NCBI RefSeq assembly: GCF_913055835.1
Contig: NZ_CAJXKQ010000004.1
Coordinates: 124,001 to 188,000 of the forward strand
DNA length: 64,000 nt
From: an uncultured Marinobacter sp.
GTDB taxonomy: Bacteria; Pseudomonadota; Gammaproteobacteria; Pseudomonadales; Oleiphilaceae
Reading direction: 5' to 3'
In this document: positions 36,145 to 43,967 of the stretch, in pieces
Layout of the letters: each line of letters opens with the position of its first letter
How positions within the stretch are numbered: position 1 is the stretch's first letter
Position numbers and translations under genes: made by a program
The notes under the pieces: model-generated
The model's database searches: none
What the model was told of the DNA's origin: nothing
What the model saw: the letters and a program-made list of their open reading frames with translations, nothing else

Positions 36145-36912
36145 ATGGGTCAGGAAAGAACACTGTCGCTGGTTATCCCGGCCAAGGATGAAGAAGCCAA
36201 CATCGCTACCCTGCTGACCGAGGCTTACGGTGTTATGCGTGACTACCACGGCTTCGAGGTGGTGCTGGTGGATGATGGCAGCACCGACAGCACGCTGGAC
36301 ACAGCAGTGCGGACAGCCCGGAGCCTCGGTGGCCGGTTGTTGACCATCCGCCACGAGCGCAGTATCGGCCAGAGCGGTGCCCTGGCATCGGGTATCCGCC
36401 AGGCCCGGAGCAGATTCATTGTCACCATGGATGGCGATGGCCAGAATGATCCGGCCGATATTCCCGCCATGCTGCAGAAAGCCAACACCATGCGAAACCC
36501 GGATTTCTGTATTGCCGGCTATCGCAAGAATCGCAAGGACACCGCCTGGAAACGCTTCCAGTCGCGCCTGGCCAATCGCGTAAGGGATGCACTGCTTCAT
36601 GATGGCGTACCCGATACCGGTTGCGGCCTGAAGCTGTTCCCCCGGGAAACCTTCCTCAAACTACCCTGGTTCGACCACGGCCACCGATTCATTCCCGCCC
36701 TGGTTCGGGGTGTCGGTGGCGATATCGCCATCGTGGAAGTGAACCACCGACCACGCATTGCTGGCACATCCAAGTACAACGCCTGGAACCGGACCTGGGC
36801 CGGCATACTGGACCTGCTCGGTGTGCTCTGGTTGCTGCACCGCACGCGAGTTCCTGTCGTCAGCGCTGCCGGTCAGGCCGAGCCACAGGGGTCGGTGGCG
36901 GAGCGCTCCTGA
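36145..36912 (+). CDS. Family 2 glycosyltransferase (DPM1/ArnC-like)
   Basis: 255 residues from the ATG at 36145; an upstream TTG at 36115 is less likely. GT-A motifs SLVIPAKDEEANI, VDDGSTDST and DGDGQNDPADI are clear. The DTGCGLKLF segment near 164-172 and SKYN/W near 210 are typical of the dolichol/undecaprenyl-phosphate sugar transferase group. Only one weak C-terminal hydrophobic segment is seen, so it may lack the two-helix anchor of its neighbour at 31.4 kb. Two nucleotides separate its stop from the VTT-domain gene. Confidence 0.87.
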   Translation: MGQERTLSLVIPAKDEEANIATLLTEAYGVMRDYHGFEVVLVDDGSTDSTLDTAVRTARSLGGRLLTIRHERSIGQSGALASGIRQARSRFIVTMDGDGQNDPADIPAMLQKANTMRNPDFCIAGYRKNRKDTAWKRFQSRLANRVRDALLHDGVPDTGCGLKLFPRETFLKLPWFDHGHRFIPALVRGVGGDIAIVEVNHRPRIAGTSKYNAWNRTWAGILDLLGVLWLLHRTRVPVVSAAGQAEPQGSVAERS

Positions 36913-36913
36913 C

Positions 36914-37582
36914 ATGATCAACGGTTCCCGCTGGCTGGCCTTTGCCGCCCTGGTTCTACTTGGCTATCTGACCATCCATAACGGCTGGCTCGACTTTATT
37001 GCCGACCAGAATGAAGTGGCGAACTATCTCCACAGCCATGGTGTCGGCGGATTGGTGGTGGTCACCCTCGCCGGCGCATTGTTTACCGGTCTCGGCGCTC
37101 CACGCCAGTTGCTCGCCTTCGTGCTCGGTTTTGCCCTGGGCGGGCTCAACGGAACGCTGCTGTCGACCCTGGCCGCCGCCATTGGGGCCACCGGCTGTTT
37201 CCTGACCGCCCGCTGGCTGCTGCGAACGCCATTGAGCCGGCGGTTCAGCCATCGCATGCAGCAGTTTGATCGCCTGTTCCGGGAGCAGACGCTGTTGAAG
37301 GTTCTCATGGTGCGTTTGCTGCCGGTGGGCAGCAATCTGGTGACCAACCTTGTCGCAGGCTGCTCCGGGATCCGTTTCTCACCGTTCCTGTTCGGCAGCA
37401 CCCTGGGCTATCTGCCCCAGATGCTGGTGTTTGCCCTGGCCGGTGCCGGTATCGGCAATGCCAATGCCTATCAGCTTGCCGTGAGCATCGGCTTTTTCAT
37501 TCTTGCCTCGCTGATTGGCGCCTTTCTCTATCACAACCAGAGGGCCAGGACGCTGGCCGATTCCGTTTCCGACTCTCTCTGA
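36914..37582 (+). CDS. VTT-domain (TVP38/DedA-like) membrane protein
   Basis: 222 residues with five to six helices. The VTT core is recognisable: GAPRQLLAFVLGFALGG (60-76) and the re-entrant LLPVGSNLVTN region (137-147) with the conserved phosphate-facing segment. DedA/TVP38-like proteins are implicated in undecaprenyl phosphate or phospholipid translocation and in polymyxin resistance in several bacteria, which fits this operon. Start ATG at 36914, 1 nt after the previous stop. Confidence 0.85.
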   Translation: MINGSRWLAFAALVLLGYLTIHNGWLDFIADQNEVANYLHSHGVGGLVVVTLAGALFTGLGAPRQLLAFVLGFALGGLNGTLLSTLAAAIGATGCFLTARWLLRTPLSRRFSHRMQQFDRLFREQTLLKVLMVRLLPVGSNLVTNLVAGCSGIRFSPFLFGSTLGYLPQMLVFALAGAGIGNANAYQLAVSIGFFILASLIGAFLYHNQRARTLADSVSDSL

Positions 37583-37591
37583 GACCGAACC

Positions 37592-39340
37592 ATGCCTGCA
37601 TCCCCCTTCGTCCGCCACCTGCCGGACACCCTGTTCAACCTGTCCCGCAATCAACTCCTGCTGTTACTGCTGGCCTTTGCGGCATTCGTGATTTTTACCG
37701 GGATCGGATTACGTTCCCCCTGGCCTGCCGACGAACCGCGGTTCGCGGAAGTGGCCCGCGAAATGGTCGCCTCCGGGCAATGGCTGATCCCCATGCGGGG
37801 TGGTGAGTTCTACCCGGACAAGCCACCGGTGTTCATGTGGAGTATTGCCTTCTTTTACTGGCTGACCGGCAACCTGAAGATTGCCTTCCTGCTGCCCAAT
37901 GCGCTGTGTAGCCTGCTGACACTGGGACTGGTCTTTGATCTGGGCACCCGCCTTTGGAACCAGCGAACCGGTGCCATCGCGGTCATGTTGCTGATGCTTG
38001 CGCCCCAGTTCGTGATCCAGGCCCAGAAAGCCCAGATCGACGCCATGGTCGCCTGCTGGATTGCGGTTGCCTGCTACGGTTTGATCCGACACTTTTTCAC
38101 CGGGCCCGCCTGGGGCTGGTACTTCGTTGGCTGGGCGTTTATGGGGCTCGGGATCATCACCAAAGGGGTTGGCTTCCTGCCGGCGCTGATGCTCATTCCG
38201 ATCGCGGTCATGAAGCTTCGTGATCGTGCACTGTTCCGTGGCACACTCACCTGGCGCTGCGCACTGGGCCCGCTGGCCATGCTGGCCGTTGTTGCCGCCT
38301 GGCTGGTTCCCATGGTGCTCTATGTGAATAACCTCGGCACGGAAGAGGCCCTGGCCTACCGGAACAACATCCTGTTCAAACAGACCGGCGAGCGCTATGC
38401 CGACTCCTGGGGCCATATCCAGCCCTGGTACTATTACCTCACCAGCGTAATCCCCTCGCTGTGGTTTCCGCTTCCCCTGTTGCTGCTGGCCTTGCTCCGG
38501 CCTCTGTCTGAAACCGCCCGCTACCGCCCGATTATTCCGGTGCTTCTGGGCTGGATTGCCCTGGTCATCGTGTTTTTCAGCCTCAGCCCCGGCAAGCGCG
38601 GTGTTTACCTGTTGCCCGCATTGCCCATGCTGGCGCTGATTCTCGCCCCGCTACTCAGCGCCCAGAAACCGGCAGGCTGGTTTCCGCCAATCCTGACGGG
38701 TTTACAGTTCCTGCTCGGTGTTGCGTTGATGGCGGTTGGCGTCCTCGCCTGGAACGACCACCCCCAGCTGGTTGAAAAAGTGGCCGACTACAGCACCGAT
38801 CCGGCCAAACTGCACGAGGCAGGAACGTTTGTCTTCGTCATCGGGCTGGCCTGGCTGGTCACTCTGTTCGGGTTCTGGCGCTCCCGTGCGCTGGGGCGTC
38901 TGTTTCTGGCCATGATGATCACCTGGCTGCTGTTGGGCGCCTGGGGCTATCAAATTCTTGAGCCGCTTCGAACTCCCCGCAACGTGCTGGCCGCCGCAGA
39001 ACAGCATATCCCGCCCGGCGGGCAGCTCGGCATGATCGACTTCCGGGAGCAGTTCCTGCTGTTTTCCAAACGCGACTTTACCCATTTCAGCTTCTTTACC
39101 GGTCGGGAACAGGAAAACCGGAATGCCTGGCTGTGGATGAGCGAGACCGAGGACAGCTATCTTCTCGTCGCCGATCAGATTGAGCTTCCTTGCTTCACCA
39201 AAGAGGGTGCGATTCCCGTGGGCACGGCCCACCGTGACAACAACCTTTTGCTTTCCGATGAACAAATGAAACCCGACTGCACGCCGCCGGACAGGATCAG
39301 ACGCTTTACCACGCCCCGCCCCGGCAGTTGGCTCGATTAG
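37592..39340 (+). CDS. Second ArnT-like glycosyltransferase
   Basis: 582-residue GT-C membrane protein. N-terminal helices frame a first periplasmic loop with WPADEPRFAEVAREM (near 44-58) and YPDKPPVFMW, the ArnT/PMT catalytic region, followed by about ten more helices and a periplasmic C-terminal domain. It is distinct from the copy at 32.4 kb, so the locus carries two transferase lines, each with its own GT2 partner. Its stop overlaps the convergent kinase stop by 3 nt, leaving no space for an intergenic terminator. Confidence 0.86.
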   Translation: MPASPFVRHLPDTLFNLSRNQLLLLLLAFAAFVIFTGIGLRSPWPADEPRFAEVAREMVASGQWLIPMRGGEFYPDKPPVFMWSIAFFYWLTGNLKIAFLLPNALCSLLTLGLVFDLGTRLWNQRTGAIAVMLLMLAPQFVIQAQKAQIDAMVACWIAVACYGLIRHFFTGPAWGWYFVGWAFMGLGIITKGVGFLPALMLIPIAVMKLRDRALFRGTLTWRCALGPLAMLAVVAAWLVPMVLYVNNLGTEEALAYRNNILFKQTGERYADSWGHIQPWYYYLTSVIPSLWFPLPLLLLALLRPLSETARYRPIIPVLLGWIALVIVFFSLSPGKRGVYLLPALPMLALILAPLLSAQKPAGWFPPILTGLQFLLGVALMAVGVLAWNDHPQLVEKVADYSTDPAKLHEAGTFVFVIGLAWLVTLFGFWRSRALGRLFLAMMITWLLLGAWGYQILEPLRTPRNVLAAAEQHIPPGGQLGMIDFREQFLLFSKRDFTHFSFFTGREQENRNAWLWMSETEDSYLLVADQIELPCFTKEGAIPVGTAHRDNNLLLSDEQMKPDCTPPDRIRRFTTPRPGSWLD

Positions 39341-40749
39341 AGCGGCAAAGTGACGGACACCTTGAGGCCTTTCCCGTCCGGGCCAGCACCCAGCCGGATG
39401 TCGCCGCCCATCCCCCGGATCAGGGTGCGGGCGATGGCCAGGCCCAGGCCTGCGCCACCGGTTTCGCGGCTGCGGGAGTGTTCCAGACGGTAGAAGGGTT
39501 CGAAAACCCGCTCCCGTTCGGCGTCTGGAATACCCGGCCCCTGATCGACAATCGTGACAACGGCTTCGGCGTCCGTTGTTGTCAGGGCTACTTCCGCCTG
39601 TTCGCCGTAATTCACCGCGTTCTCAATCAGATTACGCAGAGCGCGTTTGACGGCTTCGGGCTGTCCCTGGAGCACGCATCTCGGGCTGTCCTGGCAACGC
39701 ACCGCCAGCCCCATTTCCTGAAGATCACCACAGAGACTATCCAGCAGGGTGGCCAGATCATAACGGCGGTGCTGTTCGGTGGTGCTGCCCCGGATGAAAT
39801 CGAGGGTAGCCTCGGCCAGATGCTGCATCTCCCGAAGTGAATCGAGAAGACGGTCCCGGTCCTCGCCTTCCGGCAGCATTTCCACCCGCAGCCGCATGGA
39901 GGTAATGGGGGTTCTCAAGTCATGGGCCAGGGCCGCCAGTAGCCTTGCCCGGTCTTCCTGGGCACGGCCAACCTGGTCCTGCATCTGGTTGAAGGCACGG
40001 GTAACTTCCCGAACATCCTCCGGTCCCTTTTCGGGAATCCGGACTTTCTCCCCCCGCCCGAACGCGTGGGCGGCCTGGCTCAACTCGTTCATTGGCCGCA
40101 GGATTCGACGGACCGCCAGCAACAAGGTAAGCGTGAGCAGTACGGCGGTAATCCCCACGCTGGTGAGCGTAGCCTTTAACCAGAGCCAGGAGGGCTCTGG
40201 TGGTCGGGCCCGGGCGTTGAACCACTGGCCAGAGGACAGGGCCAGGGAAACACCCAGGACCGGTGGGCATTCGTGCCGCTCATCACGATGCTCGTCATCG
40301 TCACGGTGTTCTTCATACTCGTGATGCTCATCATCCTCATCGTCATGACGTTCACGGTCCCGATGGTCATCGCGATCCGGCAGGCAGTCGTCTTCATCCG
40401 CCTCCATGGCCGTTCGAACCTGCGCCACAGACAGGCCCAATTCCTCAGCCAGCTGGCGTGTCATGCCGGAGGCCCGGTCCTCGGTGAGATAGGGCGCCGG
40501 ATCAATGGAAAGCCGCAGGGTCGGGCTTGAGAGTGCTCGCAGGATACGTTCCTGCCGGTCCGGGTCCGTGGTATCGGCCAGGGTGTAACCATCAGCCACC
40601 CGCTGGAGGACGTGCTCAAGGCTGGCACTGCGTAACGCACCCTGTCGCTCGCCAGCGAGAATGACGATGGTGATGATCTGGGCCACCAGCAGCACCAGAA
40701 TCAATAACAGCGCCAGCTGCCCACCGGCGCGCCGTGGCCACAGTTTCAT
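39337..40749 (-). CDS. Sensor histidine kinase with Asp/Glu/His-rich periplasmic loop
   Basis: 470 residues: TM1 (11-32), periplasmic domain (33-186), TM2 (190-213), HAMP, HisKA with H276 (AHDLRTP, EnvZ-like), and HATPase. The sensor contains an extraordinary low-complexity loop at 121-161 holding 22 Asp/Glu and 7 His residues and bounded by C122 and C161. Such composition strongly suggests divalent metal binding, but no named family was recognised. ATGA overlap with the regulator gene. The divergent genes encode a small acidic secreted protein and cytochrome b561. Confidence 0.88.
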   Translation of the reverse strand: MKLWPRRAGGQLALLLILVLLVAQIITIVILAGERQGALRSASLEHVLQRVADGYTLADTTDPDRQERILRALSSPTLRLSIDPAPYLTEDRASGMTRQLAEELGLSVAQVRTAMEADEDDCLPDRDDHRDRERHDDEDDEHHEYEEHRDDDEHRDERHECPPVLGVSLALSSGQWFNARARPPEPSWLWLKATLTSVGITAVLLTLTLLLAVRRILRPMNELSQAAHAFGRGEKVRIPEKGPEDVREVTRAFNQMQDQVGRAQEDRARLLAALAHDLRTPITSMRLRVEMLPEGEDRDRLLDSLREMQHLAEATLDFIRGSTTEQHRRYDLATLLDSLCGDLQEMGLAVRCQDSPRCVLQGQPEAVKRALRNLIENAVNYGEQAEVALTTTDAEAVVTIVDQGPGIPDAERERVFEPFYRLEHSRSRETGGAGLGLAIARTLIRGMGGDIRLGAGPDGKGLKVSVTLPL

Positions 40750-41471
40750 TGTTCAGCCCCTTCGACCGCAGCAATCCACTGGTATCCACCTCCCCAGATG
40801 GTCTTGATCAGCCTGGGGCTGCGGGCATCCGGGTCGATCTTTCGGCGCAGGCGGCTGACATGATTATCAATGCTGCGATCGAAGGCATCCGCCTCTCGGC
40901 CAAGGGTAAGATCCATCAGTTGATCACGGGACAACACGCGGCCGGAATGCTCGAGGAAGGCAAGCAGAAGCTTGTACTCGGCGGTACTCAGTGACACCTC
41001 GACACCCTCCGGATCAACCAGTTGATGGCGGTCTACGTCCAGTTTCCAGCCCTCAAAGGTCAGACACTGCCCGGCCATGGGGCTGCGTTGCGGTGGCAGC
41101 GCCGTGGTCCGGCGCAGAACCGCTTTTATGCGAGCCAGCAGTTCCCGGGGGTTAAAGGGTTTGGTGAGGTAATCGTCGGCGCCCATTTCGAGGCCGACAA
41201 TGCGATCAGTTTCCTCGCTCATGGCTGTAAGCAGAATAACGGGCAACTCGGTGTGTTCACGAAGGTAACGGCAGAGCGTGAGGCCATCGTCTCCGGGCAT
41301 CATGATGTCCAGCACAACCAGGTCGACGGAATGCTGTCGCAGCTGGCGCTTCATGGCGTCGCCGCCATCCGCCAGCAGCACGCGCAGGCCATGCTCCTGA
41401 AGATAGCGGCCGACCAGATCTCGAATGTCCCGGTGGTCATCGACGACCAGGATGGTAGGAGAGTCGCTCAC
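40746..41471 (-). CDS. OmpR-family response regulator
   Basis: 241 residues: receiver domain with phospho-acceptor Asp near 55 (VVLDIMMPGDDG), LTA and TKPF signalling motifs, and a winged-helix domain (about 135-232) ending in IKTIWGGGYQW, OmpR/TctD-like. It starts at a GTG preceded by GGAG. Partner of the Asp/Glu/His-rich kinase. A tandem TTGCGACAA repeat in the divergent promoter region is the likely binding site. Confidence 0.92.
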   Translation of the reverse strand: MSDSPTILVVDDHRDIRDLVGRYLQEHGLRVLLADGGDAMKRQLRQHSVDLVVLDIMMPGDDGLTLCRYLREHTELPVILLTAMSEETDRIVGLEMGADDYLTKPFNPRELLARIKAVLRRTTALPPQRSPMAGQCLTFEGWKLDVDRHQLVDPEGVEVSLSTAEYKLLLAFLEHSGRVLSRDQLMDLTLGREADAFDRSIDNHVSRLRRKIDPDARSPRLIKTIWGGGYQWIAAVEGAEQ

Positions 41472-41566
41472 TCGTTACTCCGTTGAATTACCGTCTGCCC
41501 TGATTATAGGGGAGTCGACTTCCCGCTTGGGCGCGATCTTGTCAAAAACCGTCGCAATTCCCGGCC

Positions 41567-41586
41567 TTGCGACAAGTTGCGACAAA
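41567..41586. promoter_or_regulatory. Tandem 10-bp repeat in divergent promoter region
   Basis: TTGCGACAAG (41567-41576) is followed directly by TTGCGACAAA (41577-41586); an inverted GTCGCAA lies at 41551-41557. One-turn direct repeats are the usual binding format of OmpR-class regulators. It sits about 95 nt from the response regulator start and 100 nt from the small secreted protein. Confidence 0.55.
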
Positions 41587-41687
41587 CTCGGCCCTTCACC
41601 GAGACAATTCTGCGACGTTTCCTTGGTGCAATGATTACCGACCAACGATGACATCCGTCATGGGTTCAACAACCAAGGAGTTCGATC

Positions 41688-42032
41688 ATGAAGAAAACCA
41701 CTACCATCGCCGCCCTCTCCGTCGCCGCGCTGCTGAGTGCCACACCCCTGCTGGTATCCGCTGATGACGACTACTGGGACGACGACCGCTACGAGCATCG
41801 CCGTGACGGCAAGCACATGAACGCCAACCTCAAACAGTACAGCACCGAAGAAATGCGCATCATGGCCTATGGCCACGCGCTGAGACGCTTCGGCCCGGGC
41901 GTGAAGGTAACTGTTGACGAGACTGCCGATGGCACCTTCCGGGTACAGCTCAGGGATGCCGAGCAGAACCTGATCCGGGAGCAGGAATTCAACCAGTACG
42001 GCGCCCCGGTTCGCGGCGGCCGCTGGGACTGA
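41688..42032 (+). CDS. Small secreted acidic protein, function unknown
   Basis: 114 residues with a clear signal peptide (1-25, ending LLVSA). The mature N-terminus is DDDYWDDDRYEHRRDGKH, rich in Asp, His and Arg, followed by a compact 70-residue domain with a TVDETADGTFRVQL beta segment that resembles a PepSY-like fold only loosely. AAGGAG precedes the ATG. Its acidic/His character echoes the sensor loop of the divergently encoded kinase, so it may bind the same metal or be its regulatory target. No family recognised. Confidence 0.72.
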   Translation: MKKTTTIAALSVAALLSATPLLVSADDDYWDDDRYEHRRDGKHMNANLKQYSTEEMRIMAYGHALRRFGPGVKVTVDETADGTFRVQLRDAEQNLIREQEFNQYGAPVRGGRWD

Positions 42033-42096
42033 TTAACAGCAGCCAGCGCGGGGGCCTGGTCAGGTCCCCGCCAATCCTGGATCAAGGAGAATCACG

Positions 42097-42621
42097 ATGA
42101 CATTGATGGATGCTGACAACCGTTACGGTGCTGTTTCCCGGGCTGTTCACTGGATAATGGCCGTTCTGCTGCTGGTCATGCTTGCCAGCGAAGTCTGGTT
42201 TGAAGCCCTGGAGCACACGCTCTCTGATGCCTCGCTCATGGCCTGGCACCAGAGCCTGGGCCTGACCATCTTCGGGCTGGTGATCTTTCGCGGACTCTGG
42301 CGCTGGTTGAACCGCGCACGTCTGTCACCACCGGCGCACTGGGCAACCATGGCCAAACTGGGACACCTCGCGCTTTATGCCCTTATGATTCTCATGCCCC
42401 TGTCAGGCCTGGCCACATCCCTCGGCGAAGGTGATCCTGTTACCTTTTTCGGATGGACAGTTTTTGGTTACGGCCCGGAAGTGGAATGGCTGGAAGAGAG
42501 CGGCGAAGACGTACACGAAGTACTGGCCAACGTGCTGTGGGTAATGATTGGCGTACATGTAGCAGCTGCCCTGGCGCATCAGTATATGCTGGGCGACCGG
42601 ATCATGAAACGCATGGCCTGA
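42097..42621 (+). CDS. Cytochrome b561-family diheme membrane protein
   Basis: 174 residues, four helices. Haem-ligand histidines are visible at H18 (SRAVHWIM), H51 (AWHQSLG) and in the last helix region (HVAAALAHQY), as in bacterial CybB-like b561 proteins that pass electrons between quinol and periplasmic partners such as superoxide. AAGGAG precedes the ATG. It follows the small secreted protein by 64 nt and is probably in the same regulated transcript. Confidence 0.9.
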   Translation: MTLMDADNRYGAVSRAVHWIMAVLLLVMLASEVWFEALEHTLSDASLMAWHQSLGLTIFGLVIFRGLWRWLNRARLSPPAHWATMAKLGHLALYALMILMPLSGLATSLGEGDPVTFFGWTVFGYGPEVEWLEESGEDVHEVLANVLWVMIGVHVAAALAHQYMLGDRIMKRMA

Positions 42622-42650
42622 CAGCCCGGAATACACAAAAACCTTCGGGT

Positions 42651-43499
42651 TCAAGCCACCGGCAGCGATTCGTCGCTGCCCCAGTCCGCCCAGGAACCAT
42701 CGTAAAGAGATAGCTGGTCATACCCGGCCAGCTGCGCCGCCAGCAGAATGATGCAGGCGGTGATGCCGGAACCGCAGGAAAACACCAGTTGATGCCCGTT
42801 TCCGGGCTGAAGATTCGGCGCAAGCTGGCTGAACGTGGCTTTCAGCTCACTGGCCGGCTTGAACCGGTAACCATCCAGCACCTCGGTAAATGGAAGGTTG
42901 AGAGAGTTCGGTATATGGCCGCCGCGCACACCCGGACGCGGTTCCGGCGCCTGAGCCAGGAACCGCGCCCGGGATCTCGCATCAATCACCGCTACCTGCT
43001 CGTCGTCCAGATGCTGTAGCACGAAGGCGGAATCCCGAACACGTTCGGGCTGCAGACGGCCCGCCATGGTCCCGGAAGAAGCCTCGCCCTGGATCGGAGC
43101 CGACACCGTTTCACGCCCCTCCGCTAACCACAGAGGCAGGCCACCATCCAGCACGAAAACATTCTCCAGGCCCATCGACCGCAGAATCCACCAGGCCCGT
43201 GGCGCCGAATAGATTCCCTGGTTGTCATAGAGCACCACCAGGCTTTCAGGCGTTACGCCCAACCTGCGAACTTCCTGCGTGAACTGTTCTTCGGTGGGAA
43301 ATGCGTGGAGTTGGGACGAGTCGGTATCGCAGAGCGTTCCCTCAAGGTCGATCTGGTAACTCCCCGGTATCCACACCGGCTGGTCGTAAACGATCGGCTC
43401 CTTGCCAATAACCGTCGCCATGCTCGCGTCGATCAAAACCAAACGGTCGTTATCGAGGTTTTCCTGCAGCCAGTCTGTGGTTACGAGTGGGGACGCCAT
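42651..43499 (-). CDS. Sulfurtransferase, two-rhodanese-domain SseA-like
   Basis: 282 residues made of an inactive N-terminal and an active C-terminal rhodanese domain. The active loop is CGSGITA with C242, the sequence type of 3-mercaptopyruvate sulfurtransferases rather than thiosulfate rhodaneses (CRKGVT). Likely transfers sulfane sulfur to thiols or cyanide. Start ATG with AGGAG. The 19 nt upstream directly abut the broken remains of a ridA gene. Confidence 0.9.
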   Translation of the reverse strand: MASPLVTTDWLQENLDNDRLVLIDASMATVIGKEPIVYDQPVWIPGSYQIDLEGTLCDTDSSQLHAFPTEEQFTQEVRRLGVTPESLVVLYDNQGIYSAPRAWWILRSMGLENVFVLDGGLPLWLAEGRETVSAPIQGEASSGTMAGRLQPERVRDSAFVLQHLDDEQVAVIDARSRARFLAQAPEPRPGVRGGHIPNSLNLPFTEVLDGYRFKPASELKATFSQLAPNLQPGNGHQLVFSCGSGITACIILLAAQLAGYDQLSLYDGSWADWGSDESLPVA

Positions 43500-43522
43500 G
43501 GTGTGCTCCTGTTATTGGCAAC

Positions 43523-43603
43523 CTAACCGCGAAGGTAAGCGGTGCCGTTGTGTTTTACGATCTTGCTCATTCGGCTGTTAGTGGAAATACGCTCAATGGT
43601 CAT
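43523..43603 (-). pseudogene. ridA N-terminal remnant
   Basis: From an ATG at 43603 with AGGAAG upstream, 26 codons read MTIERISTNSRMSKIV and then KHNGTAYLRG, very like the start of RidA/YjgF enamine deaminases (MTIERI...MSK.V.H...YL.GQVA). A TAG stands where RidA has Gln (CAG), and the frame continues V-A-N-N before running into the next ribosome-binding site, so the remaining 100 codons are gone. RidA removes reactive 2-aminoacrylate; an intact copy must lie elsewhere if needed. Confidence 0.65.
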
Positions 43604-43967
43604 TGGGGCTTCCTGATTAGGGTACTGTGTTAGCAAATAAATGCGCTGGAGCCCGGATCAGGCGGTCCGGAAGCAAGCATTTGTCACCGCACTCGCAATC
43701 TCGTGGCAATTAGAGCATTCAATTTTCCGTGATTTTCACACAGAGCACACCTATGACCCTCTAGTGGCAAAGCGAAGACAGGTCAGCGATGGTAGGACGT
43801 ATACACTGGCATGTAAGTTACGCCCATTGACCTAGTTTGAATCCCTAATAGTTCGGCAACGCCGTATAATTTGAAAATCTAATTAAAGATTGGACATTTA
43901 TGGAGCCCCGCATTAAGTTTACCGATGGATGCAGATGCCCTTCATGTGACATCCTTTTGTCGGATAC
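43604..43967. other. Intergenic, AT-richer stretch without a recognised gene
   Basis: No convincing gene. A TATAAT hexamer on the plus strand at 43865-43870 precedes a 23-codon frame (43900-43971) encoding a CRCPSC zinc-knuckle-like peptide, which has no clear ribosome-binding site and overlaps the Nudix gene end. I see no tRNA or att-like repeat. Confidence 0.5.

Noticed and set aside
40280..40390. Repetitive CATCGTCA/ATGCTCATCAT-like DNA, possibly a tandem repeat
   Set aside because: It simply encodes the Asp/Glu/His-rich loop of the kinase; no exact unit length.
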